A stretch of DNA of 64,000 nt from CBDCUI01 sp965223115 (lineage in GTDB: Bacteria; Pseudomonadota; Gammaproteobacteria; UBA4575), in NCBI GenBank assembly GCA_965223115.1, contig OZ244982.1, forward strand, positions 1,240,001 through 1,304,000. Reading direction: 5' to 3'. The notes under the pieces were generated by a model, which was given only the letters and a program-made list of their open reading frames with translations, did no database searches and had not been told where the DNA came from. Made by a program: the position numbers and the translations under genes. Each line of letters starts with the position of its first letter. The stretch's first letter is position 1. This document shows, one piece after another, positions 28,597-36,385 of this stretch.

Positions 28597-29094
28597 ATGA
28601 ACATCACAGAAGAAGAGAGCGTATTTACAACACGCATGCTTGGCAATAAAGACAATACAATTGATGCAGATATAATCACCTATATAGAAACTATCAATAG
28701 TATTGCCCGCAAGAAAATAACTGATTATTTAAGAAAACATCAAGTCAACTATCAACAATGGCGAATTCTAAAATCTATTTATTTAGAACTTGCCACAACT
28801 CCTGCAAAAGTATCTGCATGCACTTTTACAGATTCTGGCACAATTAGCAGGCAACTAGAATTACTAGAAGCTAAGGGGTTAGTAAGCCGGGAACACAGTA
28901 AACAAGACAGAAGAGTTGTTAATCTAAAGCTGTCTTCTAAAGGAGAACGCATTGCTGCAGATGGCATAAAATATACTGAAAATCTAGTTGACTGTGTACG
29001 CGACGAAATAGGTGCACAAAAAACACAAGAATTTCATGAAGCATTGGCAGGTGCTTTAAGATGCTCGGCGTTTAATTTTGGAAAAGACTTATAA
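28597..29094 (+). CDS. MarR family transcriptional regulator
   Basis: 165-residue winged helix-turn-helix regulator. The recognition region (VSACTFTDSGTISRQLELLE) and the wing (HSKQDRRVVNLKLSSKGERI) with its D-x-R motif are typical of MarR. An N-terminal helix and a C-terminal helix would form the dimer interface. GAGG precedes the ATG and a terminator follows directly, so it is monocistronic. Ligand and targets are unknown; autoregulation is common in the family. Confidence 0.85.
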   Translation: MNITEEESVFTTRMLGNKDNTIDADIITYIETINSIARKKITDYLRKHQVNYQQWRILKSIYLELATTPAKVSACTFTDSGTISRQLELLEAKGLVSREHSKQDRRVVNLKLSSKGERIAADGIKYTENLVDCVRDEIGAQKTQEFHEALAGALRCSAFNFGKDL

Positions 29095-29119
29095 ATAAAA
29101 TATCTAAATTTATGCAGTA

Positions 29120-29149
29120 AAAAACCCCCTAAATGGGGGCTTATTTTTA
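29120..29149 (+). terminator. Rho-independent terminator of marR
   Basis: A-run, CCCCC, loop TAAAT, GGGGG and then CTTATTTTTAT. The stem is short but all G-C, with A/T flanks on each side, 26 bases after the marR stop codon. Confidence 0.75.
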
Positions 29150-29150
29150 T

Positions 29151-29168
29151 AAGCGTTTTAAAACGCTT
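29151..29168. repeat. 18-bp perfect palindrome
   Basis: AAGCGTTTTAAAACGCTT is its own complement, with no spacer. It follows the marR terminator at once. It could be a dimeric regulator operator for the genes on the minus strand, or a second hairpin; neither is shown. Confidence 0.5.
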
Positions 29169-29191
29169 GGAGTTGGACTCTAAAATTCATT

Positions 29192-29293
29192 CTAATGATT
29201 AATCCTATGTCGGTATAAATAGATACCGCTTGCTATCATAATTCCAACGAGTGCAATAATGTCATACATAAGTATTGTGTGTGTTACTTCCAT
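29192..29293 (-). CDS. 33-residue single-helix membrane protein
   Basis: A short open frame with a strong site (GTGGAGAAATAAA before ATG). The product begins MEVTHTILMYD, continues with one hydrophobic helix (IIALVGIMIASGIYLYR) and ends in a basic tail (HRINH). Size, site and topology fit the class of small inner-membrane proteins. No homologue is recognised; partner unknown. Confidence 0.5.
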   Translation of the reverse strand: MEVTHTILMYDIIALVGIMIASGIYLYRHRINH

Positions 29294-29353
29294 TTTATTT
29301 CTCCACTTAAATTTACGGGCCCCTAAAAATTCATCTGTACAAGAAATCAGATA

Positions 29354-29542
29354 TTATTGTGCTCTCAACTGCGCGACCCAATCATAGATTTCTAAAACCT
29401 GCTCACGACTTAATTGTTGATCTTCAACGCTCTTCTCTAAAGTATTGGATTTTGTATGTAGAGAATACAATTTTTCTACTGCATGTAGTTTCGCCAATAT
29501 TGGCTGCTGGTAAGGCCTTAGAATGCTTTTAGCCGATATCAT
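29354..29542 (-). CDS. Hypothetical 62-residue helical protein
   Basis: Unrecognised. An AAGGAG site lies eight bases before the ATG, which supports translation. The product is soluble and helical (LAKLHAVEKLYSLHTKSN; SREQVLEIYDWVAQLRAQ). It lies 60 bases upstream of the 33-residue membrane protein on the same strand, so the two may be co-expressed. Confidence 0.5.
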   Translation of the reverse strand: MISAKSILRPYQQPILAKLHAVEKLYSLHTKSNTLEKSVEDQQLSREQVLEIYDWVAQLRAQ

Positions 29543-29855
29543 GAATTGCTCCTTTTCATTTAAAGTTATTTCCTATAACTAAGCTATTTTACCCAAATAA
29601 CTGTAACCTATTGTATATATGTGAAATTAATTATTCTTTGATAATCTCACCAAATGGTTATCTGTTATAGATTAACGGCAGATAAGTTACAGATTTTAGG
29701 TGAATTTCTTGCCATTTATCTGACACCCCCCAGCCATTAACACTCGATGAAGATCAACTTGACTTAATTAAGCTTAGATACCTACCACTTGTGGTTTTTT
29801 TAACTATTAAATTTTACGCAAACTTGTTTGTTTGAAAGCAAATCTAATGTCCCTT
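29543..29855. other. Intergenic region, nothing recognised
   Basis: 313 bases between the end of the polymerase gene and the start of the 62-residue gene, both on the minus strand. It should carry the promoter of the small genes. No repeat or hairpin stood out. Confidence 0.35.
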
Positions 29856-31073
29856 TTATACTGTTTTACGATGCCCGGTTGGTTTCCACGAAGGAGATAT
29901 AACATTAGGCATATCGGATCGGTTTAATAAGGTGGCAGGAGCAATTGCAAATTCACCAAAACGTTCATTGATTTGATCAATAGCCTTATTTAAGCAGTGC
30001 CGTTGTTCATCAATAACATTAAACAATGACTGCTGACTCCCACGTGGTCGTAGTTCTAAGGCAATTATCTGCACTTGAAATACACCTTCACCCCGCCAGC
30101 GATTAAGCAATTGCTCAGCAACAGCTCTAATTTGTTGTCCTTCATCAGTAGGCTCTTCAACACGAAATTTATCCGCTAACCAACCATGCTCTGTACGAAA
30201 TCCAATAAAGAAACATCTGGCTTCGAATGCATGCTTGCGCAATCGCGTTGCAACCTTTTCACTCATATGATGTAAATAAGTTTTTAACATATTGGGATTT
30301 TTTGTATTGGGTGGCATTATTTTCCCGTGCCCAATCGACTTTGGAGCTGCTACGGATTGATTCAAAGGTTGTGGATCTAGACCTTGTGCCATATACCAGA
30401 TACGCCGACCTAAATTGCCATATCGTCGCGCAAGTTCACCGATCGGAAGTTTAACCATATCACCGCATACATATACTCCTCTATCATTAAGAAACTCGCC
30501 AATACCTTTTGCGATCCCACATAGTTCAGTAACAGGCACATTCTGCAAAAAATCACGTGCCTCCCAAGGAGGCACCATTACAAGCCCATCAGGTTTTTTT
30601 GTTTTTGCGGCATATTTCGCAGTTGTTTTATCGCCACTAATACCTACACTGCATGTCACGCCCCCCACTTCTTTAACAATCTCTTTAGCTAGCGCACCTG
30701 CATGAATAGGGTTTTTATGAATACCTTGACAGTAAGTGATATCAAGAAAAGCCTCATCAACAGAGAACACTTCAATATCAGGTGTAACTTGCTGCAATGC
30801 TGACATAATATTGGTTGACACCTCAGCATATAACTCAGCTCTTGCGGGGACTTGTTTAATATGTGGACATAATTGACGTGCCTCTTTAAGACGCATGCCT
30901 GTTCTTATACCGTGTTCTCTTGCTTCATAAGAACAGGTAATAAAACATGTGCCTGTAAGACCATTTGTAATACCAATAGGCTTTCCATCTAGTTCAGGAC
31001 ATTGGTTTTGCTCTATGCTGGCAAAAAAAGCATCCATATCGACAAAAACAATTGCACGAGCCCAATGCTTCAT
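29856..31073 (-). CDS. Y-family (DinB/UmuC-like) translesion DNA polymerase
   Basis: 405-residue translesion polymerase. The catalytic carboxylates are visible in FVDMDAFFASIEQ near residue 9 and FSVDEAFLDI near residue 103. A thumb helix-hairpin-helix (LCGIAKGIGEFLNDRG) and a little-finger domain follow. The length and palm sequence look closer to DinB (Pol IV) than to UmuC. It starts three bases after the lexA stop, so the two genes form one SOS operon; damage-induced synthesis is therefore expected. No UmuD-like partner is adjacent. Confidence 0.88.
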   Translation of the reverse strand: MKHWARAIVFVDMDAFFASIEQNQCPELDGKPIGITNGLTGTCFITCSYEAREHGIRTGMRLKEARQLCPHIKQVPARAELYAEVSTNIMSALQQVTPDIEVFSVDEAFLDITYCQGIHKNPIHAGALAKEIVKEVGGVTCSVGISGDKTTAKYAAKTKKPDGLVMVPPWEARDFLQNVPVTELCGIAKGIGEFLNDRGVYVCGDMVKLPIGELARRYGNLGRRIWYMAQGLDPQPLNQSVAAPKSIGHGKIMPPNTKNPNMLKTYLHHMSEKVATRLRKHAFEARCFFIGFRTEHGWLADKFRVEEPTDEGQQIRAVAEQLLNRWRGEGVFQVQIIALELRPRGSQQSLFNVIDEQRHCLNKAIDQINERFGEFAIAPATLLNRSDMPNVISPSWKPTGHRKTV

Positions 31074-31076
31074 AAG

Positions 31077-31667
31077 TCATGAATACATTCTCACCTGACC
31101 CACTAATACACCCTGTATAGTGACACGATCAGCTGGATATTCTTTAGGCTGCATATTCTTATTTGCAGGAATCAAACGAATCACATCTCTATTTGGAAAT
31201 TTAATTCGTTTTAAAGTAGCCTCATGATTGTCGATTAACGCTACAACAATTTGATTATTACGTGCAGTATTTGATTGCTCGATAACAACAAGGTCACCAC
31301 TACGAATACCCTCATCAATCATCGAATAACCTTTTACTTGTAGTACAAAACGATTGGGGCCACCTAGTAAATGTGCAAAATTAATTAACTCATGGTCTTC
31401 AATAGCCTCAATTGGCTTACCTGCAGCAATACGGCCCAACAATGGTAATTCGTCATAATCAAAGCATTCAACCAGTTCAATCCCCCGATGTTTTGGCTGC
31501 CGTCGAATATAGCCCTGCTCCTCTAATGTGGATAAATAACGGTGTACCACCCCTTTAGACTGAATGCCTAGACCTCTGGCAATCTCGCTGAGTAAAGGTG
31601 CCTTATGGTTTTTAAGAATATAGTCAGTTATGAACCGTAAAGTAGTTTGTTCTCGTTCAGTCAACAT
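31077..31667 (-). CDS. lexA: LexA-type SOS repressor
   Basis: 196-residue repressor with an N-terminal winged helix (LRFITDYILKNHKAPLLSEI and SKGVVHRYLSTLEEQGYIRR). The C-terminal S24 peptidase has cleavage site Ala82-Gly83 (RIAAGKP), nucleophile Ser115 (KGYSMIDEG) and Lys153 (ATLKRI). The ATG at 31667 is preferred: GGAG lies six bases upstream, whereas the earlier ATG lacks a site. It co-transcribes with the Y-family polymerase. The recognition helix differs from the Escherichia coli LexA sequence, and the operator ahead of it also differs (next entry). A second, canonical lexA may exist elsewhere. Confidence 0.88.
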   Translation of the reverse strand: MLTEREQTTLRFITDYILKNHKAPLLSEIARGLGIQSKGVVHRYLSTLEEQGYIRRQPKHRGIELVECFDYDELPLLGRIAAGKPIEAIEDHELINFAHLLGGPNRFVLQVKGYSMIDEGIRSGDLVVIEQSNTARNNQIVVALIDNHEATLKRIKFPNRDVIRLIPANKNMQPKEYPADRVTIQGVLVGQVRMYS

Positions 31668-31713
31668 AATGTTCTCCATAAGTTCTCATAATAGAGAACT
31701 TATGGAGAACATT
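31668..31713. promoter_or_regulatory. 20-bp inverted repeat with GTTC-N7-GTTC boxes at lexA start
   Basis: Two perfect 20-base arms (31668-31687 and 31694-31713) flank a 6-base spacer. The left arm contains GTTCTCCATAAGTTC, the right arm GAACTTATGGAGAAC. Each is an exact GTTC-N7-GTTC type box, a LexA operator type known from alphaproteobacteria. The Escherichia coli CTG-N10-CAG box is absent here. The repeat begins one base before the lexA ATG and covers its ribosome site, so repressor binding or an RNA hairpin could block expression. Confidence 0.65.
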
Positions 31714-32150
31714 CAATATATATCACAATATTTCTCATTGTTATTTGCAAAATATTCTTCTTCTAGTTTTTCCACTTGCTTTTGTTCAGCCTTAGTCAAT
31801 GCTTGGTACTTTCTTTGATAAGACCAACCATATCCCCAACGATACCAGCTATAAAAATAAGGAATGCCACCAAAACGCACTCCGTCATACATAAGTTTTG
31901 CTAAAGCTTTATCCCCTGTTTTTTTAACACACACATTTTTAATTTGATATCTGCGGTCTTACGCTCTTTTCCCATATCCGCCACGCCAATAAGCTAAATC
32001 ATAGCGCATACAACATTCACATCAATTTTTATTGCTAATTACAGAGCTATCAGGAAACAAAGAGCAACCATCACTGAAAAATGGCCTCAGCTCAGGATCA
32101 CTTTCACATACAATGATGAAAAACTTATAAGTAAAACCCGGTAATATACA
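31713..32150 (-). pseudogene. Broken phospholipase-A2-like gene
   Basis: Two out-of-frame pieces read as one protein. The upstream piece gives CESDPELRPFFSDGCSLFPD, meets an in-frame TGA at 32024 where Trp is expected, then CECCMRYDLAYWRGG. A single-base shift near 31970 leads into ERKTADIKLKMCVKKTG and the open tail with LMYDGVRFGGIPYF and YRWGYGWSYQ. The order DGCS, CCxxxD, YWRGG, YRWGYGWP-like matches a bacterial secreted PLA2-fold family known to me by pattern only. The catalytic His of CCxxHD is Tyr here. The upstream limit is approximate. Confidence 0.6.
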
Positions 32151-32248
32151 TTGATATTTCTATGTATATACATTTTAAATTGATAGCGCTTAGGCAAAGA
32201 AAAGAGATTTTACCGAATAGAAATAAAATATTTATTTTTTAGACGTAA

Positions 32249-33268
32249 CTAATTAATTTTAGACAAAATGCGTTTTTTTAGCCTATATAATCTTTGATCA
32301 AAAGTATTAAACCAATCATATTTGAATTTCGATTTCACTCTATAATAATTTAATTTAGAGCTTATCGTATTATTATTTATGTTATCGCTTTTAATACATG
32401 GAACAGCCATGAATTTATTAGCTAAATATAAATTGGCATTCAATTGTTTCCCTACTCCATGCTCATATGCATATTCAAACATCTCGTCCCAATCGATGCT
32501 AGTGCCATATACAAGATACGACCTAGCCAATTCATGCAATTGTCGAATTTCTACAATACCCTTTTGATATAATGAATCGGTTACATTACTGTGCAAAAAG
32601 CTATGAAACACTCTATAGGTTGGATTAAGAACTTTAGCTTTAGCATTATTAGGTAGTGTAATATCAATTGTGTTTGACCATGCATGCAGAGTTGGAAATA
32701 TACGTTGCTGATCACGAAACATTAAATCACGGTGTAGCTCAAGCATTGCACATTCATTTTTTTTAATTAGTGGTGGATAATGATGATGTGTATCAATAAA
32801 CTGCATCTCATCACCTGAATATTCATAACCTGAACGAATCAACTCATCTTTTGTATTCTCAATTTCACTGGATGGAACCAAAACATCTAAATCTACTAAT
32901 AATCGATCAGAAATCTTTGAAAATGTATCAAGAAAAAGATGTGCAGCTCCTTTTATTAACATTGGTTTTACACCCAAGTTATTCATCACTAGTACTGCAT
33001 CCATGAGTTGAGACTGCAACATCAAATTGCGCTTTTTATTCAGCTCGCTTAAATGCTCTATATAATTAGAGAAATCTTTAGGAATAAATTCTGCAACCTT
33101 TTTTTCTATCAATGCAGGATATAAAGCTTGAACTATCGAATGGACACCTGCCATTCCAGCTATTAATTCCCAATTCAATAGGCTTACTTCAATCTGTTTA
33201 AGTATTTTATCTGCAGAAATATATGGTGATACTACAGAGGTAATAAAACGATATGCCTCATAATTCAT
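32249..33268 (-). CDS. Nucleotidyltransferase-fold protein (PF14907-like)
   Basis: 339-residue cytoplasmic protein resembling the uncharacterised nucleotidyltransferase family PF14907. Key features are a lysine-glycine block (MLIKGAAHL near residue 104) and the D-x-D metal site in RLLVDLDVLVP near residues 122-132. Then comes a His-rich segment (DTHHHYPPL) and ELHRDL. It lies six bases downstream of the PqqD-HprK fusion gene and must be co-transcribed. Such proteins occur with HprK-like kinases in lasso-peptide and polysaccharide loci. Substrate unknown; peptide or glycan nucleotidylation is inference. Confidence 0.75.
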   Translation of the reverse strand: MNYEAYRFITSVVSPYISADKILKQIEVSLLNWELIAGMAGVHSIVQALYPALIEKKVAEFIPKDFSNYIEHLSELNKKRNLMLQSQLMDAVLVMNNLGVKPMLIKGAAHLFLDTFSKISDRLLVDLDVLVPSSEIENTKDELIRSGYEYSGDEMQFIDTHHHYPPLIKKNECAMLELHRDLMFRDQQRIFPTLHAWSNTIDITLPNNAKAKVLNPTYRVFHSFLHSNVTDSLYQKGIVEIRQLHELARSYLVYGTSIDWDEMFEYAYEHGVGKQLNANLYLANKFMAVPCIKSDNINNNTISSKLNYYRVKSKFKYDWFNTFDQRLYRLKKRILSKIN

Positions 33269-33274
33269 ATTAAT

Positions 33275-34468
33275 TTATAATAATCCACCAACTAAATTTA
33301 CTGCTTCTTTGAGATTATTTACTCTTAGCTCATATGCAGGTATCTCTTTAACCCAAGCAACCAACTCTGCAACAGAATCATGATTTAATGTTTGGTTTAC
33401 ATAATAACCTGCATCTGTAATCATCACCAACGCATCTGCAGCAGAAATTCTTGTAAGACTAGTCCGATACTCTGGCGAATAGTCTGGAAACACAACTGCG
33501 TTTATGTTTTCACCTTCTTTTATTTGTTTACTTGTAGGGCCAGAAACTGGTGGTATAAATTTAACTAGCTTTCCATCTTGACGTTTATGAGTCGGTAACT
33601 TAAATATGTCTGGATAAAATTCTTCAATTACTCTCCATGAACCTTCCTTTAGACCAACACAACCTGGTACCGGACGTATTTTTTTATTATATGTCAATAT
33701 AGCAAGCTCATCTGTAAAAAGATTCTCGCCAGCACACATCAATGCCGCAGTAAGTGTTGACTTGCCACTTCCACTACCAGCGCTTAATAGTACTACACCA
33801 CTTTTTCCACTAATTACACCAGCATGAAATACTGAAAGACAATTTGCTTCTATATAACCAGTAACCAAAATATGTGCATTTACTAACGGTACAACTTCCT
33901 CGATTGTACCCAAACACCCTACCTCCATTTCACCATCAGTAATTACATAATTAGAGTTTTCTTCTACAATTCTAATTGTATGGCGAGTCTTAAAGTCAGT
34001 TTTTTCAAAATGGGCTAACAAAGGTAACAACAAATATTTGAGTTCTTCATTTGAAGAAAACACTTCAAATCTTGTATCAAGGATTGTAAATGCATTTACA
34101 AATATTAAGCCTTCTCTATCATAATGCGTTGATCTTGCTTTTTTCAAATAACTTAATACATCCGGCTCTTCTTCCACATCAGGGACATTATCGCTGCCTA
34201 AAAGCCCAATTGATTGCCAATAAGCTAGAGCATTTATAGTATCTTCAAGTAATTGCTGTTTTCCTAATCCATATATTTCAGATAACTGTACAGCAATTTT
34301 ATCAGGACTAATATCATTCTCGTGCATTTGCCAAATCGTACTTGCCGTTTCGTTTAATCGCATTAACTGCTTAGAACGTTCATCAAATATAATTAACTCA
34401 CCTTCGATATGGTGAGTAGTAATTGCATTATTTGGCAGAGGGTATACTAAGCTTGTTTTGCTTGGCAT
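33275..34468 (-). CDS. PqqD-like / HprK-like kinase fusion
   Basis: 397-residue protein in two parts. Residues about 10-95 look like a PqqD-type peptide-binding domain (GELIIFDERSKQLMRLNETA, then helices and YWQSIGLLG). Residues about 115-397 resemble HPr-kinase-like enzymes. They have FHAGVISGKSGVVLLS, a P-loop GSGSGKST at 231-238, FTDELAIL and a later segment around PPVSGPTSK. PqqD domains normally carry a peptide substrate to a modifying enzyme, so a kinase acting on a small peptide is suggested. The ATG at 34468 has GGAA upstream. It forms an operon with the nucleotidyltransferase. Confidence 0.8.
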   Translation of the reverse strand: MPSKTSLVYPLPNNAITTHHIEGELIIFDERSKQLMRLNETASTIWQMHENDISPDKIAVQLSEIYGLGKQQLLEDTINALAYWQSIGLLGSDNVPDVEEEPDVLSYLKKARSTHYDREGLIFVNAFTILDTRFEVFSSNEELKYLLLPLLAHFEKTDFKTRHTIRIVEENSNYVITDGEMEVGCLGTIEEVVPLVNAHILVTGYIEANCLSVFHAGVISGKSGVVLLSAGSGSGKSTLTAALMCAGENLFTDELAILTYNKKIRPVPGCVGLKEGSWRVIEEFYPDIFKLPTHKRQDGKLVKFIPPVSGPTSKQIKEGENINAVVFPDYSPEYRTSLTRISAADALVMITDAGYYVNQTLNHDSVAELVAWVKEIPAYELRVNNLKEAVNLVGGLL

Positions 34469-34923
34469 AAAATAATATTCCAACTTCAAATATACTGTAA
34501 CACTTGCTTAAATAGGCTAGCAGATGATTACATATAAATACGAGGTATCACACGCATCTTTAAGATAGATGTCCTAAAACAACATATAAAAGGAACACTT
34601 AGTCTACTAGCTTTTAAGTCACATTTTAATCTTGGCTACAGCCGTTAAAGTACAACTCTATACTTTTTTAAGTTTGGCTAATTTCATTTCTTTTCTTTAG
34701 CTAGCGCACTATTTAGTAATTTTGAAAACCCAGCATAATCACAATATCACAGGTATAGAGTGATCTAAGTCAAGCAGTAAATTAAATAACACATACGATA
34801 TTTTAATATATTAGAATTTCTCATAGTGGAATTTAATGTGTAGTGTTAATTGCAAAAAATACAATTTATTCTTTAAATATCCTTGATCATAAAATTTAAT
34901 ATCTGCCATAAGATATATACTGC
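34469..34923. other. Intergenic region, no gene recognised
   Basis: 455 bases upstream of the PqqD-HprK gene and downstream of the Tat-peptide terminator. It must contain the promoter of the kinase operon. It is very AT-rich; a short stretch near 34700 reads like coding on the plus strand (LASALFSNFENPA) but has no start. Confidence 0.35.
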
Positions 34924-34953
34924 AAAAAAAAAGGCGTGCAAAATGCACACCTT
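34924..34953 (-). terminator. Strong terminator of the Tat-peptide gene
   Basis: On the minus strand the hairpin is AAGGTGTGCA, loop TTT, TGCACGCCTT, with one G-T pair, followed by a run of nine T. It starts 28 bases after the Tat-peptide stop. This isolates the small gene from the kinase operon and suggests its own, probably abundant, transcript. Confidence 0.85.
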
Positions 34954-34980
34954 AATCAACCAACTAAATTAATTTAATAT

Positions 34981-35232
34981 CTATAAACTATTAAAATATT
35001 TGTCATATTTGTCTTTTGACAAATAACTGTTTTCAAAAAGATATTTATTTTTCTCGTAGTATGTATCACCATACTTTTCTTTATAAGCATCCATGCCATT
35101 TACAGAATTAGCAAAATCCGCATGACTGGACTTACTCATAACCATCAAAGCTGGTGGTGTATAAACCGCAAATTTACCCGCAGTTTTTAAAAACCTCCTA
35201 CGAGACTCTCTATTATCTGACTTTTTGTCCAT
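34981..35232 (-). CDS. Short Tat-signal peptide, tyrosine-rich tail
   Basis: 83 residues. A twin-arginine leader is clear: SRRRFLKTAGKFAVYTPPAL at residues 10-29, with a likely cut after SSHA (residue 38). The remaining 45 residues are polar and contain eight tyrosines and many Lys, Asp and Asn (YKEKYGDTYYEKNKY; SKDKYDKYF). AAGGAG lies nine bases before the ATG. Similar Tat-leader mini-proteins with TPPAL are widespread but uncharacterised. It is independently terminated next to the PqqD-HprK operon and is the best candidate for that system's substrate; this is inference. Confidence 0.7.
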   Translation of the reverse strand: MDKKSDNRESRRRFLKTAGKFAVYTPPALMVMSKSSHADFANSVNGMDAYKEKYGDTYYEKNKYLFENSYLSKDKYDKYFNSL

Positions 35233-35578
35233 CAATTGCTCTCCTTAGTTTCTGTACAGAGGATTGTACTTTAATAGTTTATATAGGATGATTTTGTGAA
35301 CTAGAACACATATGCACATACCCATAAATTATCAAAAAATACCCTATAAGTTTTTGTATTATATGTGATTATTTTGTTGCTTACAAAAGCAGCCTGTATT
35401 TATAATACTGATTCCAGTAAGGGTTTATAACGCACTGAATAAAGGTAATTTTAAAAATACTTAATTTCCATAACTACTGACATTATATACATCAAATCGA
35501 TAACAAACATTACAATCCAGATTGTTTCTATATACATAGTTATAACCCAAATAAATCGCCAGATAATAACCCCCCTTT
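35233..35578. promoter_or_regulatory. Divergent promoter region between Tat-peptide gene and wzm
   Basis: 346 bases separate the minus-strand Tat-peptide gene from the plus-strand exporter operon. On the minus strand TTCACA, 18 bases, TATTAA (about 35270-35300) could be the peptide promoter. No clear promoter was chosen for wzm. No JUMPstart element was found. Confidence 0.35.
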
Positions 35579-36364
35579 ATGTACACTCAGCGTAAACATT
35601 ACGAGTTGTTTTGGAATCTTGTTCGTCGTGAACTAAAGGGCCGGTATCGAGGTTCCATATTCGGAGTGCTGTGGGCTTTTATCATTCCTATCATCATGCT
35701 AACAATGTATACCTTAGTATTCGGGACTATATTTAACGTCCGTTGGAACAGCACCGGTATTTCTAAATTAGAACTTGCAGCTATTCTTTATTGCGGATTG
35801 CTGTTGTTCCAATTCTTTGCAGAATCTATTACACAAGCCCCTTCTTTAATTCATAACAATGCCAACTACGTAAAAAAGGTTGTATTTCCACTTTACATAC
35901 TCCCAGCAGTTTCAATAAGCGTTGCCCTAATACACACTTTAATAGGATTTCTTGTTTTGGTTGCTCTTATAATTATTACTAAAAATACATTACCAGTTAC
36001 CGCACCATTATTTCTATTAGTATTAGTTCCGTTGGTTTTACTTACACTTGGAATATGTTGGCTATTGGCAGCAATTGGTGTTTATGTAAAAGACCTTTCA
36101 TATTTAATTGGTATTTTGACATCCATGTTATTATTTCTGAGTCCAATTTTTTACCCAGTAACCGCAATTCCAGAAAATTTCCGTCAAGTTATTTATTTAA
36201 ATCCATTTTCATTTTTTATCGAACAGACAAGAAATTTGATGCTATGGGGACATACATTAAATTGGTCATCACTCTTACTCTATACACTTGTATGTGGCGC
36301 AATCGCCTGTATAGGGAAAATCTTCTTTGAAAAAGTAAAAAGTGGTTTTATCGATGTAATATAA
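35579..36364 (+). CDS. wzm: Polysaccharide ABC exporter permease (Wzm)
   Basis: 261-residue inner-membrane permease with about six helices. The N-terminal LFWNLVRRELKGRYRGSIFG block and the mid-protein LLFLSPIFYPVTAIPENFR and YLNPFSFFIEQTRN are typical of Wzm/KpsM-type ABC-2 permeases that move complete lipid-linked polysaccharide across the inner membrane. The next gene encodes the ATPase. It opens a five-gene plus-strand operon (35.6-41.9 kb). Confidence 0.92.
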   Translation: MYTQRKHYELFWNLVRRELKGRYRGSIFGVLWAFIIPIIMLTMYTLVFGTIFNVRWNSTGISKLELAAILYCGLLLFQFFAESITQAPSLIHNNANYVKKVVFPLYILPAVSISVALIHTLIGFLVLVALIIITKNTLPVTAPLFLLVLVPLVLLTLGICWLLAAIGVYVKDLSYLIGILTSMLLFLSPIFYPVTAIPENFRQVIYLNPFSFFIEQTRNLMLWGHTLNWSSLLLYTLVCGAIACIGKIFFEKVKSGFIDVI

Positions 36365-36385
36365 GCCAACTAAATTACAATATAT

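Noticed and set aside
28488..28679. Minus-strand 63-codon frame over the marR start
   Set aside because: Overlaps the marR coding start and has no translation signal.
31713..31934. 73-codon frame as a standalone gene
   Set aside because: It has no ribosome site and is the tail of the broken phospholipase-A2-like gene.
32249..35232. Lasso-peptide biosynthesis cluster
   Set aside because: No asparagine-synthetase-like cyclase or transglutaminase-like protease is present, and the small peptide has a Tat leader.
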